Shown here one piece after another: positions 48,578 through 60,888 of a stretch of DNA of 64,000 nucleotides. Numbering within the stretch: position 1 is the stretch's first letter; every line of letters starts with the position of its first letter. The stretch comes from Earliella scabrosa. Its lineage: Eukaryota > Basidiomycota > Agaricomycetes > Polyporales > Polyporaceae. The position numbers were made by a program, and so were the translations under genes. The notes beneath the pieces are model-generated. The model did not search any database. It worked only from the letters and a program-made list of their open reading frames with translations, and had not been told where the DNA came from. The DNA lies in NCBI GenBank assembly GCA_022605405.1, contig JABYQQ010000003.1, forward strand, positions 310,001 through 374,000. Reading direction: 5' to 3'.

Positions 48578-51142
48578 TCACACTCTGGCCCACCGTCTCC
48601 CACCCCAGCTGACCAGCCGTGCAAACAAGTCGCTGCGCGAGCCCACGAACATGAAGTTGGCCTCCTTCTCTTCCCTCGTCCCGTCCGGGCGCGTCTCGGT
48701 GTAATGGACGTCGATTCCCTTTGTGAGACTGGTCTTCTTTACGCCCGTGATGTCCGTCAACGGCACCGTCAAGGACGGCCGCGAGGCTAGAAGCGGCGTA
48801 AAGAAGAGGGTCGAGTGTGTGAGCGTCACGAGCCCAGGGTTCGCTTTCAGTTGTGCGGGGAACGCTGCGGGTGCAATGCTGGTGAGCGTCAACCGAGGCA
48901 GGGAAGCGCGGAAGACGGACGCACTCTGGGTCTCGATGCGCGGCTCGGGCCCGCGATGGGGCGCGACGACCTTGGGAGAAAGCGGACTGTCGATGAGCGC
49001 CTTCCAGCTGTCGACCTGCTTCCACTGGCAACGTCCCGGCAGCCAATCGCGTCAGTGCGTGTCACGCGCGACGGCTTCCATGAGAGATGCACTCGCCTGG
49101 CCGTCCTCGAACATCTGCTTGAGGTCGCCTGCGCGCTCCTTCGTTGACGCAATCCGCCCGCCCCACTTCTTCCAGTCCACCGAAGAGCTGCTCCCGCTTC
49201 CCCGCTCCCTGTCGTCTTGCTGCACGTCTGCATCGGACGACGCTCGGCCGCGTCTCCGCCGCTTGGGACGCACAGGCAGACCGCGGGCCACCCGCTGGGA
49301 GATGAGGTCCATGGCATATTCGGTGTCGGTCGGAACGATCCACAGCGGCGATGGTATCCTGGAAGCCAAGTACCACACTCAGCACGGGGCATTGGCAGGG
49401 AAGTCGCCCCACGGAGGGGCACGTACCGGCTGCGTTCTGACTCGGGGATGGCCGCGATGACAGGTACGACGTGCCAGAAGAACCCGCCAGCAACCAGCCC
49501 GACGAGTCTCATGAGACACCAGGCAGGAAGCAGACCGAGAACGAACCACCCCAGAAATACCTACACGGTATCCCGATAACTACCGAGTTAGCCATGGTCG
49601 TCGCTGGAGCGAGAAGCCACTTACAATCCCATAATACGCCGAAGCACCGGGTTGTCGCCAAAGGAATATGCTGCGATGTCCGCCATGAGCCTACGTCCGA
49701 AGCTTCCGAGTCTGAGAAGCACAACGCCTACGTACTTCTTGACACGTTCCAATGCGTCGACCGCCTCGTTCAGGAAGAACAAACCGAGACGTTTGAGATC
49801 AGCCTCCTCCTTCTCGTCGCTGGAAGCATGTTCGGTTGCCAAGAGATCCGGTGTGCTGAACGACACGCTATGTACGCTCGCGGTGTCGTCCAAGCTGGTT
49901 CGGGCTTCCGTATTCAACTCATTCTTGCCCGCCGACGCCTTCCTCGCCTTCTTCAGTTTCCGAACATGTTTGTAGTCTCCGAACAGGTCCCATATATCCC
50001 GCAGACCAAGTCCCGGTGTGGCCGCCAGACGCGTCGAGAGAATCTTGCCGAACGTCTGCGAACGGTCAATCCGACTTCGGTGTTCGCGAAGTTCGGCGAG
50101 GCTGGGATACGGATGCAGCTTTCGGCTCACAAGTTCGTATAGGAGACGCGCCATCAGCGCAGACAGCAGCAGCCCATGATACCAAAGGATCCAGTAGAGC
50201 TGCAGCACGCGCGTCAGCGCATACGTCCAGCGTGGCGATATGTGTGGTTCAGGCTTACCGCACAATATCCGAAACTTCGTCGCGTGTCTTGCCAGGTAGC
50301 GAGTTTAAGCAGTGGTATTGCGACCATGCTGTACAGAGGCTCGACCGCCACATAAAGCCTCTGCCCCGTCTGCTTCAGCCGATTGAGCGTGAACTCCGGC
50401 GGAGGGTGTCGTGGCGGAGGCAGTAGAGGCACCAGAAAGTCCTGTACACCCGGAGCATGCGATGAGCTCCACTGATACGGGTGTCAAAAGAGCTGGTGAA
50501 TGCATACCTGAGCAATGACTTCCGATATCGTGCGTGGGTTGTCTGGTGCAGCCTGAGACTGCCACGGTTTCGAGCTTGGACCGGGGGAGACAGGCTGCAC
50601 TAAAGCAGGAGCACTCGAGGCAGCAGCAGCCTGTGCGACATCGGGGCTGCTTGTGGCGGGCGAGACAGGGGCCACCCTCACTTCGCGGACGTACTGCCAA
50701 TCAACATAAATGCGGGGCGAGAGGAACAAGACGTCGATAACCCAGCTCATCTGACATACAGCGACTCACTCACACTAGAGAACAGATGCAAGAACCTATC
50801 GATCTCCTCGTCGTCGTACAGCTCCCGCAGTTGGACCTCCGACAGACCCTCCTCGTCCTTCACGCTCAGCAGGCTCTCCGAGGACGGTCCCGCACCGAGG
50901 TTGGTGTTCAGACTGGGCGTGGATAGACTTGCATATGTCCCCGATTCTGGTTCTGGCTCCGTGTCCGATTCGGATTCAGAGCCCGAGCCTGCGTCTACGT
51001 TGAGTGATATTGCTGAAGAGCCGGGTCTGGGAGGTAGTGGAGGAGGGAGGTTTGAGGTGGACCTCGCTGGCGACGGCGGTGCAGAAGGATGTGCAGGGTG
51101 CACTGGCGGGGGCATGAGCCCTCCTTGACCGCTACTGCTCAT
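48578..51142 (-). CDS. GRAM-domain membrane-associated protein
   Basis: Large protein. The N-terminus is Pro/Ser/acidic and disordered (51142-50774, followed by 50693-50508). Next come a helical region with two hydrophobic patches (50441-50259, 50199 to about 49625), a clear TM pair (49560-49427: FLGWFVLGLLPAW, LVGLVAGGFFWHVVPVIA), a basic linker (49358-49097, KRRRRGR) and a C-terminal GRAM-like domain (49024-48578: GLVTLTHSTLFFTPLL, VPLTDITGVKKT, FMFVGSRSDLFARLV). GRAM domains bind lipids at membrane contact sites. The junction between 49625 and 49560 is out of phase when the strongest donor is used. The last intron appears to start with GC (CAG/GCGAGT). Confidence 0.75.
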
Positions 51143-52441
51143 GATATCTAAGTTGGCAAGAGTGAACCGTAGACGCTTCGAGACGCAGAGAGGAGAGGAG
51201 TAGGTGAAGCCAGAAAATGTCTAGGACAGCTTGAAGTTGAAATAGCTGCTGCGCTGCTGCTATTGTCGTATAGATATCGAGTTGGTACTAGCACGGCCTG
51301 CCCTTCGTGAGGCACTGACGTATACAGAGAACCAGGTGGCGGTATTAGAGCCGCTCTATACACATGCCAGACACATGCGATGACGGTACCGCTATGAACT
51401 GCATCGTGCTCGAGGTCGACGCTGCCACAAGTGGATCCGAATCGCGTACAACCCTTGGCGCGGGAGTGCGGTCCGGACTCGCGCGCTTGACGTCACGCAC
51501 ACGTGACCAAAGGAACGCGCTTTCGAATCTCGATCGCGCAGTTGTGGCTGGAGAGCTATTCCAACCGTCGACCACGGCTCTCCTCTAGCCACCGCACCTC
51601 TCGCCCTGACTTTCGTCTGCTTCACCAAAAATGAAGGATGCGGGATGGACAGGGAGGTGAGCAAATCATGTTACATTGGATCATAACCAGCACACCGCAT
51701 GGCAGCAGGGTCGGGGGCTCCTACCACCACCGGTACTGTGAAGACTATCCGCCACTACTAAACGCTACGATCATGTAGCAAGTCACGGAATGGGGCTCTG
51801 ACGGCGTTGCAGTGGATCTTGTCGGAAGGGGTTTGTCTCCTATGGAGGCACTGCGAGAGTCACGGTGAGCTGCATCCCAACCCTTCCATCTCGTGAATCC
51901 GAAAGAGTTAGACACGATCTTTGTCGTGCACATGCGCCCTGCTTGCAGTCTATCGGGGAGCCAGGTGCTGGGGACAACGAAAGAACATCCTTGAGGTGCC
52001 TTCGTTGTCTCCGATATCCTTGGTGACCTGTGATCTACCGGTCGGGGTGGTTTCGTCGTGAATGTCCAAGAGATTCACGTTGAGCACCTACAGTGATCAC
52101 AAACGCTTCCACGCACCCAGCCACTGCATTACCCGCCGAGTCCGGATGCGGTCAAACCGACAGTGCTTGTGCCCGACCAATGCGTTCACGCAGGCTCGCA
52201 TCACTTGCTCTTTCTGAGACGACCAGTCGATGAATCGCGCCCATGTTTGTTTGGCCTCAACGTCATTGCTATTGCTATCCAATCGCTATCAAGAAACACG
52301 CAGTCCACATAGCTACCGGTATGAATGCGCGGTCTCGTGGACTACTGCACTACTCTCGCCATTGTCGGATCCTGCTGGACATGTCAGGCAGCGGATTCAC
52401 AATGGAGAGGAATGCGCTAGACGGACCTTGCTTCACGTCTT
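51143..52441. other. Intergenic region
   Basis: 1.3 kb. It should hold the promoter of the GRAM gene on its left and the 3' flank of the TPR-MYND gene on its right. Short frames lack structure or family resemblance. Nothing recognised. Confidence 0.5.
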
Positions 52442-53175
52442 TCACGCTTGTGTCGTGTCGACATTCTGAGCACGACAATACTTCTTGTGCCGTTTCCAAT
52501 CAGCCGCCTAGGTGCTCAGGTCAGTCGCGCATGTATTGGAAAGTTCAAAACCGGGTTTACTCACCTGACAAGGTCGGGAACAGTAGAGCACGGCCTACGG
52601 GACGCGTCTTTGAGTGCACGGATCTCGTTTATCGTGTAGGTGTAGGGGCGTACCTTGCACTTGCTGCACTTTGACAAATCGCTTACTCGATTTGAGAAGT
52701 TTGAACACTGATGAGCACAGTTAAGGTAGGGAGCTATAGGGGGCCTGATGTGCAAACTCACATTGTAATTGCCACAGGCGATGTTGTCTGGCGCACCCCT
52801 CATGCGCATCTCTGCCGCCGCCCGCAGATCGCCTTTCATCTCAAAGAGCCTACCCAGGTTATCGCGGGTGACAGCCAAGTCTGAGCGAGGACCCGAGTGC
52901 TCGCGGACACGCAAAGCCTTGTTGAGGTATTCCTCTGCTTTGTCGAGACGTTCCAACGTGAGGTAGAGCTCACCCAGTCCGTTATAGGAGAGGGCCGTTG
53001 TGTAATGGTCCGTGCCCAACGACGCCTCTTTGACCTGGATCGCTTGGAGATGGGCGCGTTCGGCACCAGCAAGGTCTCCTTGCCGTTCCAAGCTCAACGC
53101 ATGGTTGTTCAGGTCGACGCCGGAGGTCAGACCAACCGCCTGCCCGGCACTCGGGTTGACGTGCGCTGCGAACAT
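52442..53175 (-). CDS. TPR-MYND zinc-finger protein
   Basis: 187 residues from exons 53175-52762, 52707-52654, 52594-52565 and 52507-52442. The first exon contains tetratricopeptide-type helical repeats (LNNHALSLERQGDLAGAERA, ALSYNGLGELYLTLERLDKA, ALRVREHSGPRSDLA). The last three short exons build a MYND zinc finger: CGNYNC, SKCSKCK, YCSRPCQAADWKRHKKYC, with all the Cys and His ligands. MYND fingers mediate protein contacts. I chose the ATG at 53175 (MFAAHVNPS); an in-frame ATG at 53436 would add a basic, proline-rich leader lying in the shared promoter. Partners are unknown. Confidence 0.85.
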
Positions 53176-53521
53176 GTCGTGCGAAGGTGGAAGAGATGGG
53201 TATTCTGAAAACCGCCTTCGACTAGGAAGACGCGGATGGACCAAGGAAGCAAAGCACTGCAGCAACACTGCAGGCGGAGAACAAGACCGAAACAATACGA
53301 GGCTGGCCCACCCGGAGACGCCCGTTGTGGCCGACAGGGGAAGTTGCTCACGCTTTGTACTTGTTTCTATTGTGGCTGGGCCAGGGGAGCCAACTGGCCG
53401 CGGCTCGGTAGGCGTTCGTTCTCCAGCCACCACCAACCCATCTCTCTGCCCACACTCTCGCGCTCAGCCTCGTTCCTTCTTATATATCGCCTCTGTCCTC
53501 TCCTTCTCCTCGCCATCCAAC
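53176..53521. promoter_or_regulatory. Divergent promoter region, TPR-MYND / DCP2
   Basis: 346 bp between divergent starts. Pyrimidine-rich on the plus strand at 53440-53520 just before the DCP2 start. Confidence 0.4.
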
Positions 53522-55873
53522 ATGGCCTCATCATCATCCTCATCGCCCGAGCTATCCGCAGCCGCTACAGCATCTTTCCACGAATACGCACATGTCGACT
53601 ACTCCGACCTCAGTCGAGACGAGGTACTTGAGGACCTCTCAAGGTGTGTCCCCCGCACAGCCCGGACACGTATCCGCCACTCACGATCACCAGCCGCTTC
53701 GTTTTGAACCTTCCCGAGGAGGAGCTCGCATCGGTCGAGCGGGTCTGCTTCCAAGTCGAACAAGCGTCAGTAACCACCCTTACCCCCTTCCACACACCTC
53801 GCTCACGTCCTTTGCGAGCAGTCATTGGTACTATGAGGACTTCATCCGGGAGCAGCACCCCTCCAAGTTCCCATCATATACGCTCAAGACATTTTCAGAA
53901 GCCCTCTTCCACGCCTGCCCCCTTCTCGCCCACTGGGCGAAGGATCACGACCAGAAGTTTGCGTCCTTCATGCAGTACAAGACCCGTGTACCCGTGTGTG
54001 GCGCGATCATGCTCAACGACACCTGGGATAAGGTTCGTCGCAGCACAAATACTAGCGATTCCCTCGCTTACGTAAGACTTGTTCTTCCCCCTACCGCAGT
54101 GCATCCTAGTGAAGGGGTGGAAATCATCAGCGGGGTGGGGATTCCCAAAGGGCAAAATCAACGAGCAGGAACCTAGACATCGATGTGCCATCCGAGAGGT
54201 GAGTCTGCCCAGACTGTGTAGGTGGCGCCACCCCTCCCCCCTGCGGCTCACACGCGTGTCCCCTGTAGGTGCTCGAAGAAACCGGCTACAATTTGGAGGG
54301 CCAGCTAGTTCCCGAAAACGTGATTACCATGTCCATCAAGGACCAGTCGATTTCGTTGTACATAGTGCCGGGAGTCCCGGAAGACTTCCCGTTCCAGACC
54401 AAGACACGGAAGGAGATCAGCGTAAGTGTGGCATGTCAATGTGGTCGAAACCACTGATCTCACACTCCGATCAGAAAATCTCATGGTTCCGATTGAGCGA
54501 TCTCCCTACCTGGAAGCGCAACAGGACGGCGCCTGGCAAGTTCTACCTCATCACTCCGTTCATTGGGTGAGTGTCCCCTGTTCACGTGTCGATACCTCAT
54601 ATTCATCGATTTCCAGACCCCTGAAGGCGTTCATCCACGATCGCAAGCCCCGCAACATCGTCCGAAAAGTACACAAAGTTCTTCCCCCGACCGTGAAGGA
54701 AGAGTTGCACTCGTCCAGCGAGGAAGACGACACGACCCTCAACGACCAGTCCTCTGTAGGGAACTCCCAAGAGCTCAGCTCTCAGGCGTCTTCTGCGGAG
54801 CCGCACACGCCCTCTCCTCAATATAGCGCAGCCCGTGTCCATGCTGCGACATTTGAGTCGACGATTGATTCTGGCACCCCGGATCCCGCTCGCCAAGCTG
54901 GGAATGTGGAAAGCGAGAACTCCCACCTTGCCAACCTCCTCAGTAACCTGCAGCGCTCAGCAGCGCTTACCATAGACGATGTCCAGAAGCCCCAACTGGA
55001 GACTGTCCCTACGCATCCTGTTGCTCCGCCCCCTGAACCATTGTCCCTCGCCCCGCAGAAGCCCGCTGTTCACGGTGATCGACTCTCTCAAGCCAGGTCT
55101 CCACCGGTGCCCTCAAGGCCACAGTCTCATGAGCGTGTTCCCCCTGCTCAGCCGAGCTTTGCTACGATGTCCTCTGCAACTTCCCCGTCCCTCCGACCCG
55201 CTCCTGCCGGTGCCACCCATGGTCGCAAGGGTTCCGCCGCCACCGCGGACATCTCGCCGTACCTGGCTTCCACGCGGAACGTCACGAAGGAAATGCGGTA
55301 CATCTCCATCCTTGAGAATGTGGCCCGTGAGTCCGACAGGGCGGCTTCTCGGATGGGTCATCGTCCTGCAGCGATTCTCGCGCCTCAGGCCTTCCCTCCC
55401 CTTCCGCCACCCTCTGTTCCTCCTTCTGTTTCTTCGTTGGACCAGTCGGTCATCTACTCGTCGCCTCCTGCTCTGACCCCTCACATGCATCGTCCCACTG
55501 CGCAACATCCGATGTACCATACGCAGACGCCGAATGCGTTCCTCGGCCGCCCCCGCACTAGTCACGCATACCACAGTCCGCAGTTCGCCTCCGGTGTACC
55601 CAGGCAGAGCATGAACGAACATCAGTTGCGCGCCATCTTGCCGTTGGTCCCTCCCCAGCCCTCTCCATTCTCTGACTCCCTACAAGCGCCCGTGAGCCCC
55701 ATCCGCACCATCCCCCCTCAGTTCCCGTCCCATATTGGTGAGCTTTCTGCAGAATTATCACTGCACCTGTCTGACGTTCTTTCGATTCAGCTCATAATAA
55801 TGCCGTCCGGGCAGCTAACAACGCTCAACTACTATCTATTCTTAACACTCCGAACCCCGTATTCCGGGCGTGA
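53522..55873 (+). CDS. DCP2: mRNA-decapping enzyme subunit 2
   Basis: 649 residues; removes the m7G cap in 5'-3' mRNA decay, acting with DCP1 in P-bodies. Exons: 53522-53643, 53697-53765, 53822-54032, 54100-54198, 54269-54421, 54475-54566, 54617-55737 and 55791-55873. The N-terminal regulatory domain has RFVLNLPEEE, CFQVEQAHWYYEDFIRE and PSYTLKTFSEALF. The Nudix box reads GWGFPKGKINEQEP, then REVLEETG (residues 166-173). Box B is KISWFRLSDLPTWKR with KFYLITPFIG. The long Pro/Ser-rich C-terminus is typical of fungal DCP2 and probably holds short linear motifs. A last 83-nt exon ends VFRA. Confidence 0.96.
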
Positions 55874-56528
55874 ACCTAGTCATAACAGTACGGGTCCCTA
55901 GATAATGTCGATGGTATCTGAGCAGTGCGCTCTCATTTCGTGTATTGATATGGTTAGTCATAGTATTGGTTTTGTCCTGTCCATCATCGCATATCGCATA
56001 CATATCCACTTTCCCTCGTACCTGACCTCATCCCCTTGTCCTCGCTCTACTCTTCGTACCTGCTTAGTCTCGGACAGTGCAGCCATGGCGATCCCCTCTC
56101 ATACCTCCCGTCACTCCCGTCATTATCCTCATATCCCTTCCCTCTCTCCTACTCCTTTTTCCGTTTTGTTTTCCTGCTCCGCATAGCCAGACAGGGCTCG
56201 CGTCCCCTCTCTCCCCGATTTCTCTTCGTTTATGTTCTCACCTCCCTCCCCTACGCTCCTTTCTCCACGTTATCGTGACCTTGTTCACACAGACCACACG
56301 GCTTTCGTGCGTCTCTCTTTCCTTTCCGCCAGATTATATCGTTTTCTCTCCCTCGTTGTCGCAGTTCCTACGTCATCGCGTCGTCATCTGTAGTTTTGTA
56401 GCGTAGTGCTCAAATGTCTGCTTATGTTCGTCGACCGTCGCAAATCAAATTGTTGTGTTCACCATATCGTCCAAGTTGATCGTAGGATTCATGAAGGTTG
56501 AAGTACCCTACTGTACGTCTACGGTCGA
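55874..56528. other. DCP2 3' flank / intergenic
   Basis: Strongly pyrimidine-rich on the plus strand from about 56010 to 56370, probably 3' UTR and terminator region of DCP2. No gene. Confidence 0.45.
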
Positions 56529-58703
56529 CTACGCAGAACCTTTTCTGCACACCAGCTCGTCATCCCACTCATCGGAGCCGATTCCCTCTGCCACTACAAA
56601 CATATCGATGGGGTCATATATTCTCTTAATCCTTCTGAGTATGGTTTTATGTTCCCCGAAGAAAGCCTGCAGCGGATCCGGCTCCACCAGCGATGCCTGC
56701 ACGAGGGAGTAAGTGACAGCCTCCCCGAACGCGTGTTGCGCCACTTACTTCGTTGATGTACGCGCCGGAATTCGGGGCAAGGGCCCGCAGAGTGGTCATG
56801 TTCCGTCTCACCTGGTCGACGAGGCCGTCGATGACATCAACCGGGGTGCCTTCTGCCCACCCGGTTGCGAAAATGGCGTGCACGAGGGCGTTGCGCCAGG
56901 CGGGGTTCACCCCCATCGCGTCCGGATCCACCTGCGCCACCGTGCCGCCGGCGAATAACCTACATAGAGAAGAAAACCAAAATGGAGGGTATGTAAGTGA
57001 GTGTGTGAGATATGAGATATCGCACATGAACATCGCATCAGGGCGTGCATCAGGGTGCTGACTGAGCGATCGGCCGCGACGCTGATAAGCTCAGATGCGA
57101 GAACGATTGTTGCGCTCACCCGAGGGTTAGACCAGTCAGAGGGAGGAGCGTCTGCGCGACGCGCTCTGGCTCGCTCTCGATGACGTCGCGCGGCAGCAAC
57201 CAGGAGCCGATGGCCCCGTTCAGGCCGGCGATGCTAGGTGCGGAGAACGTTGTGGTGTACCATGAGAAGAATGAGTCGAAAGCGGTTGTAGACGCGATCT
57301 GGATGGTCAGCTCGTTGTCGCTCGCAGCTACTAGTCCCTTGGCGGTCGTGAAGAAGGGCGCGATGGTCTGATTCGCTTGCTCCATTGTGCCGTTGAACAG
57401 CACTAGTGACATGGATAGTCCCAGGTGCCCAGTGTTGGGATCGGGGACAAGGAGGGCGCTACCACCCCATCCGTCGTCAGACAACTGTGGCAGTACTTTG
57501 ACGAGGTCGGTGAGTAGGTCTTGCAATGATGCTGTCGGCGTGGATGCATTTGTGGACACCGAGAAGGTGGCAGACACCAGAGGAAGATTGGGATGCGTCT
57601 GGTATGTAACCGACGTAACGACACCATACGTGCCACCTCCGCCCCCTCGCAGGGCAAAGAACAAGTTCGGGTTGCGGTGCGCGTTCGCGACAAAGCGCGT
57701 CCCGTTCGAGCTGATCATCGTGAATTGCACAACATTGTCCACGCCTGCCACGTCGGGATGAACATCCAACCGGAGAACAGCAGACGTGTTCGCTCACCTA
57801 AGCCGAACTTCGGAGACAATACGCTGTGACCGCCCCCAAGAATCCAGCCGCCTGCAGCACCGACCGTCCCGCCTGGTGACAAACCGCCGACGAGGACCCG
57901 ATCTTTGGCATTGACGGCTTCGTATGCTTCTTGCCATTGAACGCCAGCGCCGAGCGTAATCGCTGTGTACCAAATGAGCGATGAGCGGGTCTGGGCTGCG
58001 CGGTAGATAGAGTCTCCCGACCTTTGGCAACTGTCGCCGATTTAGGTGCGCCTGTAGGCGCGAACTGATCGTGAAAAGTGATGTTCTTCATGTTATGCGT
58101 CCATATGACGAAAGAACCACGGGCGGTGCTTCGTCCAGAAAGGTCATGCCTGTGGGCGCATCACAGCATCAGTATTCTCGCTGGATACCTGGGAGAGATG
58201 CGCCGCGCTTACCCTGTCCCCTTTACGACAACACGGAGGTTGTGCGCACCAGCAAAGCGGACAGCCGCTTGAATGTCTGCGTCGTTACGCGCATCAACGC
58301 CCGCCACGGGGACGCTGCCCTGCGTGCAGGAAACGCCAAGGGCTGTGTTTATGAAACACGCGCTTGTGGTCCCATTCTTGAAGACGAAGGTCTCGAAGTT
58401 TGCGCCTTGCATCGCGCCGGGCTGCTTCGCTCGGAAGGCGCTGTCCGTCCACTCCCGTTGGGTCTCATCGCAGTCGCCGGATGGATGTCTGAGCGGGTAA
58501 CAAGGCGAGGCTGGGGGAAGCGGTTCGAGGAGGGGTTGTGAGAGCTGCTTTGCAAAACGAGCGAAGACGGAAGCGCTGGGCCAGCACGGATCGCCGAATA
58601 GACAGCGGCAGTCAGAGGTAGACGTCGCGGCGGCAGAAGCGAATGGGCGAGAAAGCGCCAGGATCGGGAGTACGATTGACCGCCAACGCATTGCAAGCTC
58701 CAT
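56529..58703 (-). CDS. Secreted FAD-linked oxidase (berberine-bridge-type)
   Basis: 595 residues from exons 58703-58213, 58149-58022, 57962-57798, 57744-57120, 56959-56749 and 56696-56529. Signal peptide near the N-terminus (IVLPILALSRPFASAAA). PCMH-type FAD domain: VAGVDARNDADIQAAVRFA, VVVKGTGHDLSGRS, AITLGAGVQWQEAYEAV, GGLSPGGTVGAAGGWILGGG, LSPKFGLGVDNV, FFALRGGGGGTYGVVTS. The BBE C-terminal segment contains SGAYINE and FFGEH. The His in GTGHDLSG (about residue 165) may bind FAD covalently; the Cys of bicovalent enzymes is absent. The substrate (alcohol, sugar or phenolic) is not predictable. There are several N-glycosylation sites. Confidence 0.93.
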
Positions 58704-59569
58704 TTCGGTCTGGCCGCGCCCCGCGCCTCGCTTGTGTCGGACGGGGAGATTGGGGAGCACGTAAAAGGGCACATCGGGTTATGTGCCTGTCGTGGTTCAA
58801 GTACCAGGCCACTCGAGCCGTTCCGAGTCCCCTTTGATCAGTTGAGGCCAGTTCGCGGGGGAGGGATTCATTCAAATTCATGAGAGCGAGAACATGCGGA
58901 GGAACGTTGAACGGCGAAGGAAGACACGAGTCGCGGAGGGATTGTCCGCGTCCCAGAGCCATTTCCTTCTGTGCGCGCATTAACCCCAGAAGCTGGCCTT
59001 GGCGGCGGCCGTTGGGAGTTCCACGAGGCGCCTTCTAGTAGCGAAGTGTCTTGCGCTCGCAACACGGGGGTCTGGATGTTGTTCAGACAATCTTCCGTGG
59101 GCGGATGTGGACCGGGTATGTGTCGCATGGGGCAGTCTATGGGATTGGTGAGTAAATTCGGACAGTGGATGTGTGAGATGGAGATGGGGTCGCTCACATC
59201 GGAAGAGGGCGAGCTCCCAGGAGACCGCGCTAGAGAATGAGAAGGGCAGCTTCGGGAAGGATGGAAGAGAGACGGCAGATACGCCGACGACTCTCGCGCC
59301 TTGTCACGCTCCTTCCACCCAACTTGCAGCACTTGCCATTCTCGGTCAACACGAGTTCGTGCGATTTCACGTGACGAGTCGGGCTTATCTAATTTCCTGG
59401 ATGTACGAATTACCCACATATGGCAGCCCGGAGCCCAGTAAATTCGCCGGCTGGGCAGAGTCTCTCCGCATCCTCGTCGGCTAAAATACTCCTCATCTAG
59501 TCTTTCCTCTCCCTTCTTGACTTGTATCTTTATTTGTTTCATGGACTTCTGCTAGACGACTCTTCTACC
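58704..59569. promoter_or_regulatory. Divergent promoter region, FAD oxidase / PRPP synthetase
   Basis: 866 bp between divergent starts. No coding pattern. The right end (59490-59540) is pyrimidine-rich before the PRS start. Confidence 0.4.
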
Positions 59570-60888
59570 ATGTTCACCGGGAACGGAATCAAAATCTTCA
59601 CTGGTGCGTGCCATACACTCAATCGATCATGTCCTGCGGACTGAACGTCCACTCGTAGGCACTAGCCACCCAGAACTCGCCGAAATCATCACTAGACGGT
59701 GCGATTCCACACCTTCAGCTCGCGAGAATACCCTTTCTAACCCCTACATCGCCCTCGTAGACTCGGCGTTCCCCTAGCAAGGGCGGAGGTCACGAAGAGC
59801 GGTGTTGGCGAGAGCCATGTCCGCATCACCGAGTCGGTCCGCGAGGACGACGTGTACATCATCAATACTGGCTGCGGCGAGATCAACACAGCACTCATGG
59901 AGGTCTGCATCATGATCCACGCATGCAAGATAGCGAGCGCAAAACGCATTACGGCCATCCTACCCCTCTACCCCTACGCCCGCCAAGACAAGAAGGACAA
60001 GAGTCGCGCACCGATTACTGCCAAGCTAGTCGCCAACATGCTCCAAAAGTCGGGATGCGACCATGTCATCGTGCGTGCACACCCTTCTGCGTGCCACCGT
60101 GCACAGTTCTCTAAGCGACTGCGAAATGCGTCATCAGACCATGGACCTCCATGCCTCGCAGATACAGGGTTTCTTCGACGTACCTGTAGACAAGTGCGTG
60201 TTTCGTCACTCGTTGGCAACGTGATCTCGGTGCTCACCTTTCTTGCACTATGTAGCGTGAGTGATTTCATTCGTCCGACCCTATCCTAGCGGCAAACATC
60301 CCTCCCATCAGCTCTACGCGGAACCATCCGCGATCCAGTACATCCGCACCAACTTCCACCTCTCCGAAATCGTGATTGTGTCGCCGGATGCGGGTGGTGC
60401 CAAGCGGTCGGTTGCCACGCGCTCGTCGTCAATTGGCCCCCCTCATGCTAATACTCCACAGTGCAACGTCCATTGCGGACCGTCTAAGTGTCGACTTCGC
60501 GTTGTTCCACAAAGAACGCAAGAAGGCCAACGAGGTCTCCCGTATGGTTCTCGTCGGTCACGTCAAAGACAAGATCGCGATCCTGGTCGACGACATGGCG
60601 GACACATGTGGGACGCTTTGCCTTGCCGCCCAACACCTGGCTGAGGCAGGAGCTACGAAGGTGTACGCGCTGGTCACGCATGGCATCTTGAGCGGCAATG
60701 CGCTCAAGAACGTGGAGGAGTCGGCACTGGAGAAGCTGATCGTGACAAATACGCTGCCACAAGCAGAGAACGTCGCCAAGTGTTCCAAGATCGAGGTCAT
60801 CGACATCGGCAACGTGCTTGCGGAGGTGATTCGACGCAGTCACTATGGAGAGAGCGTGTCGAAGCTGTTCGACGAAGTGCCGTATTAG
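59570..60888 (+). CDS. PRS: Ribose-phosphate pyrophosphokinase (PRPP synthetase)
   Basis: Makes PRPP from ribose 5-phosphate and ATP for nucleotide, His and Trp synthesis. Exons: 59570-59603, 59659-59698, 59761-60070, 60138-60193, 60256 (one nucleotide), 60312-60406 and 60462-60888, giving 320 residues, close to the usual 318. Motifs: [102 protein letters not shown] and the PRPP loop [13 protein letters not shown]. The conserved PVDN-LYAEP joint can only be made if a single C at 60256 is kept between two normal introns (60194-60255 and 60257-60311). Confidence 0.95.

Noticed and set aside
54979..55476. Long open frame (165 codons) overlapping DCP2 on the same strand
   Set aside because: It lies in a second frame of the Pro/Ser-rich DCP2 tail. 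The high GC content removes stop codons, and the DCP2 frame has the proper family continuity.
57387..57761. Plus-strand open frame of 124 codons
   Set aside because: Antisense to the FAD oxidase main exon, with no start context or domain.
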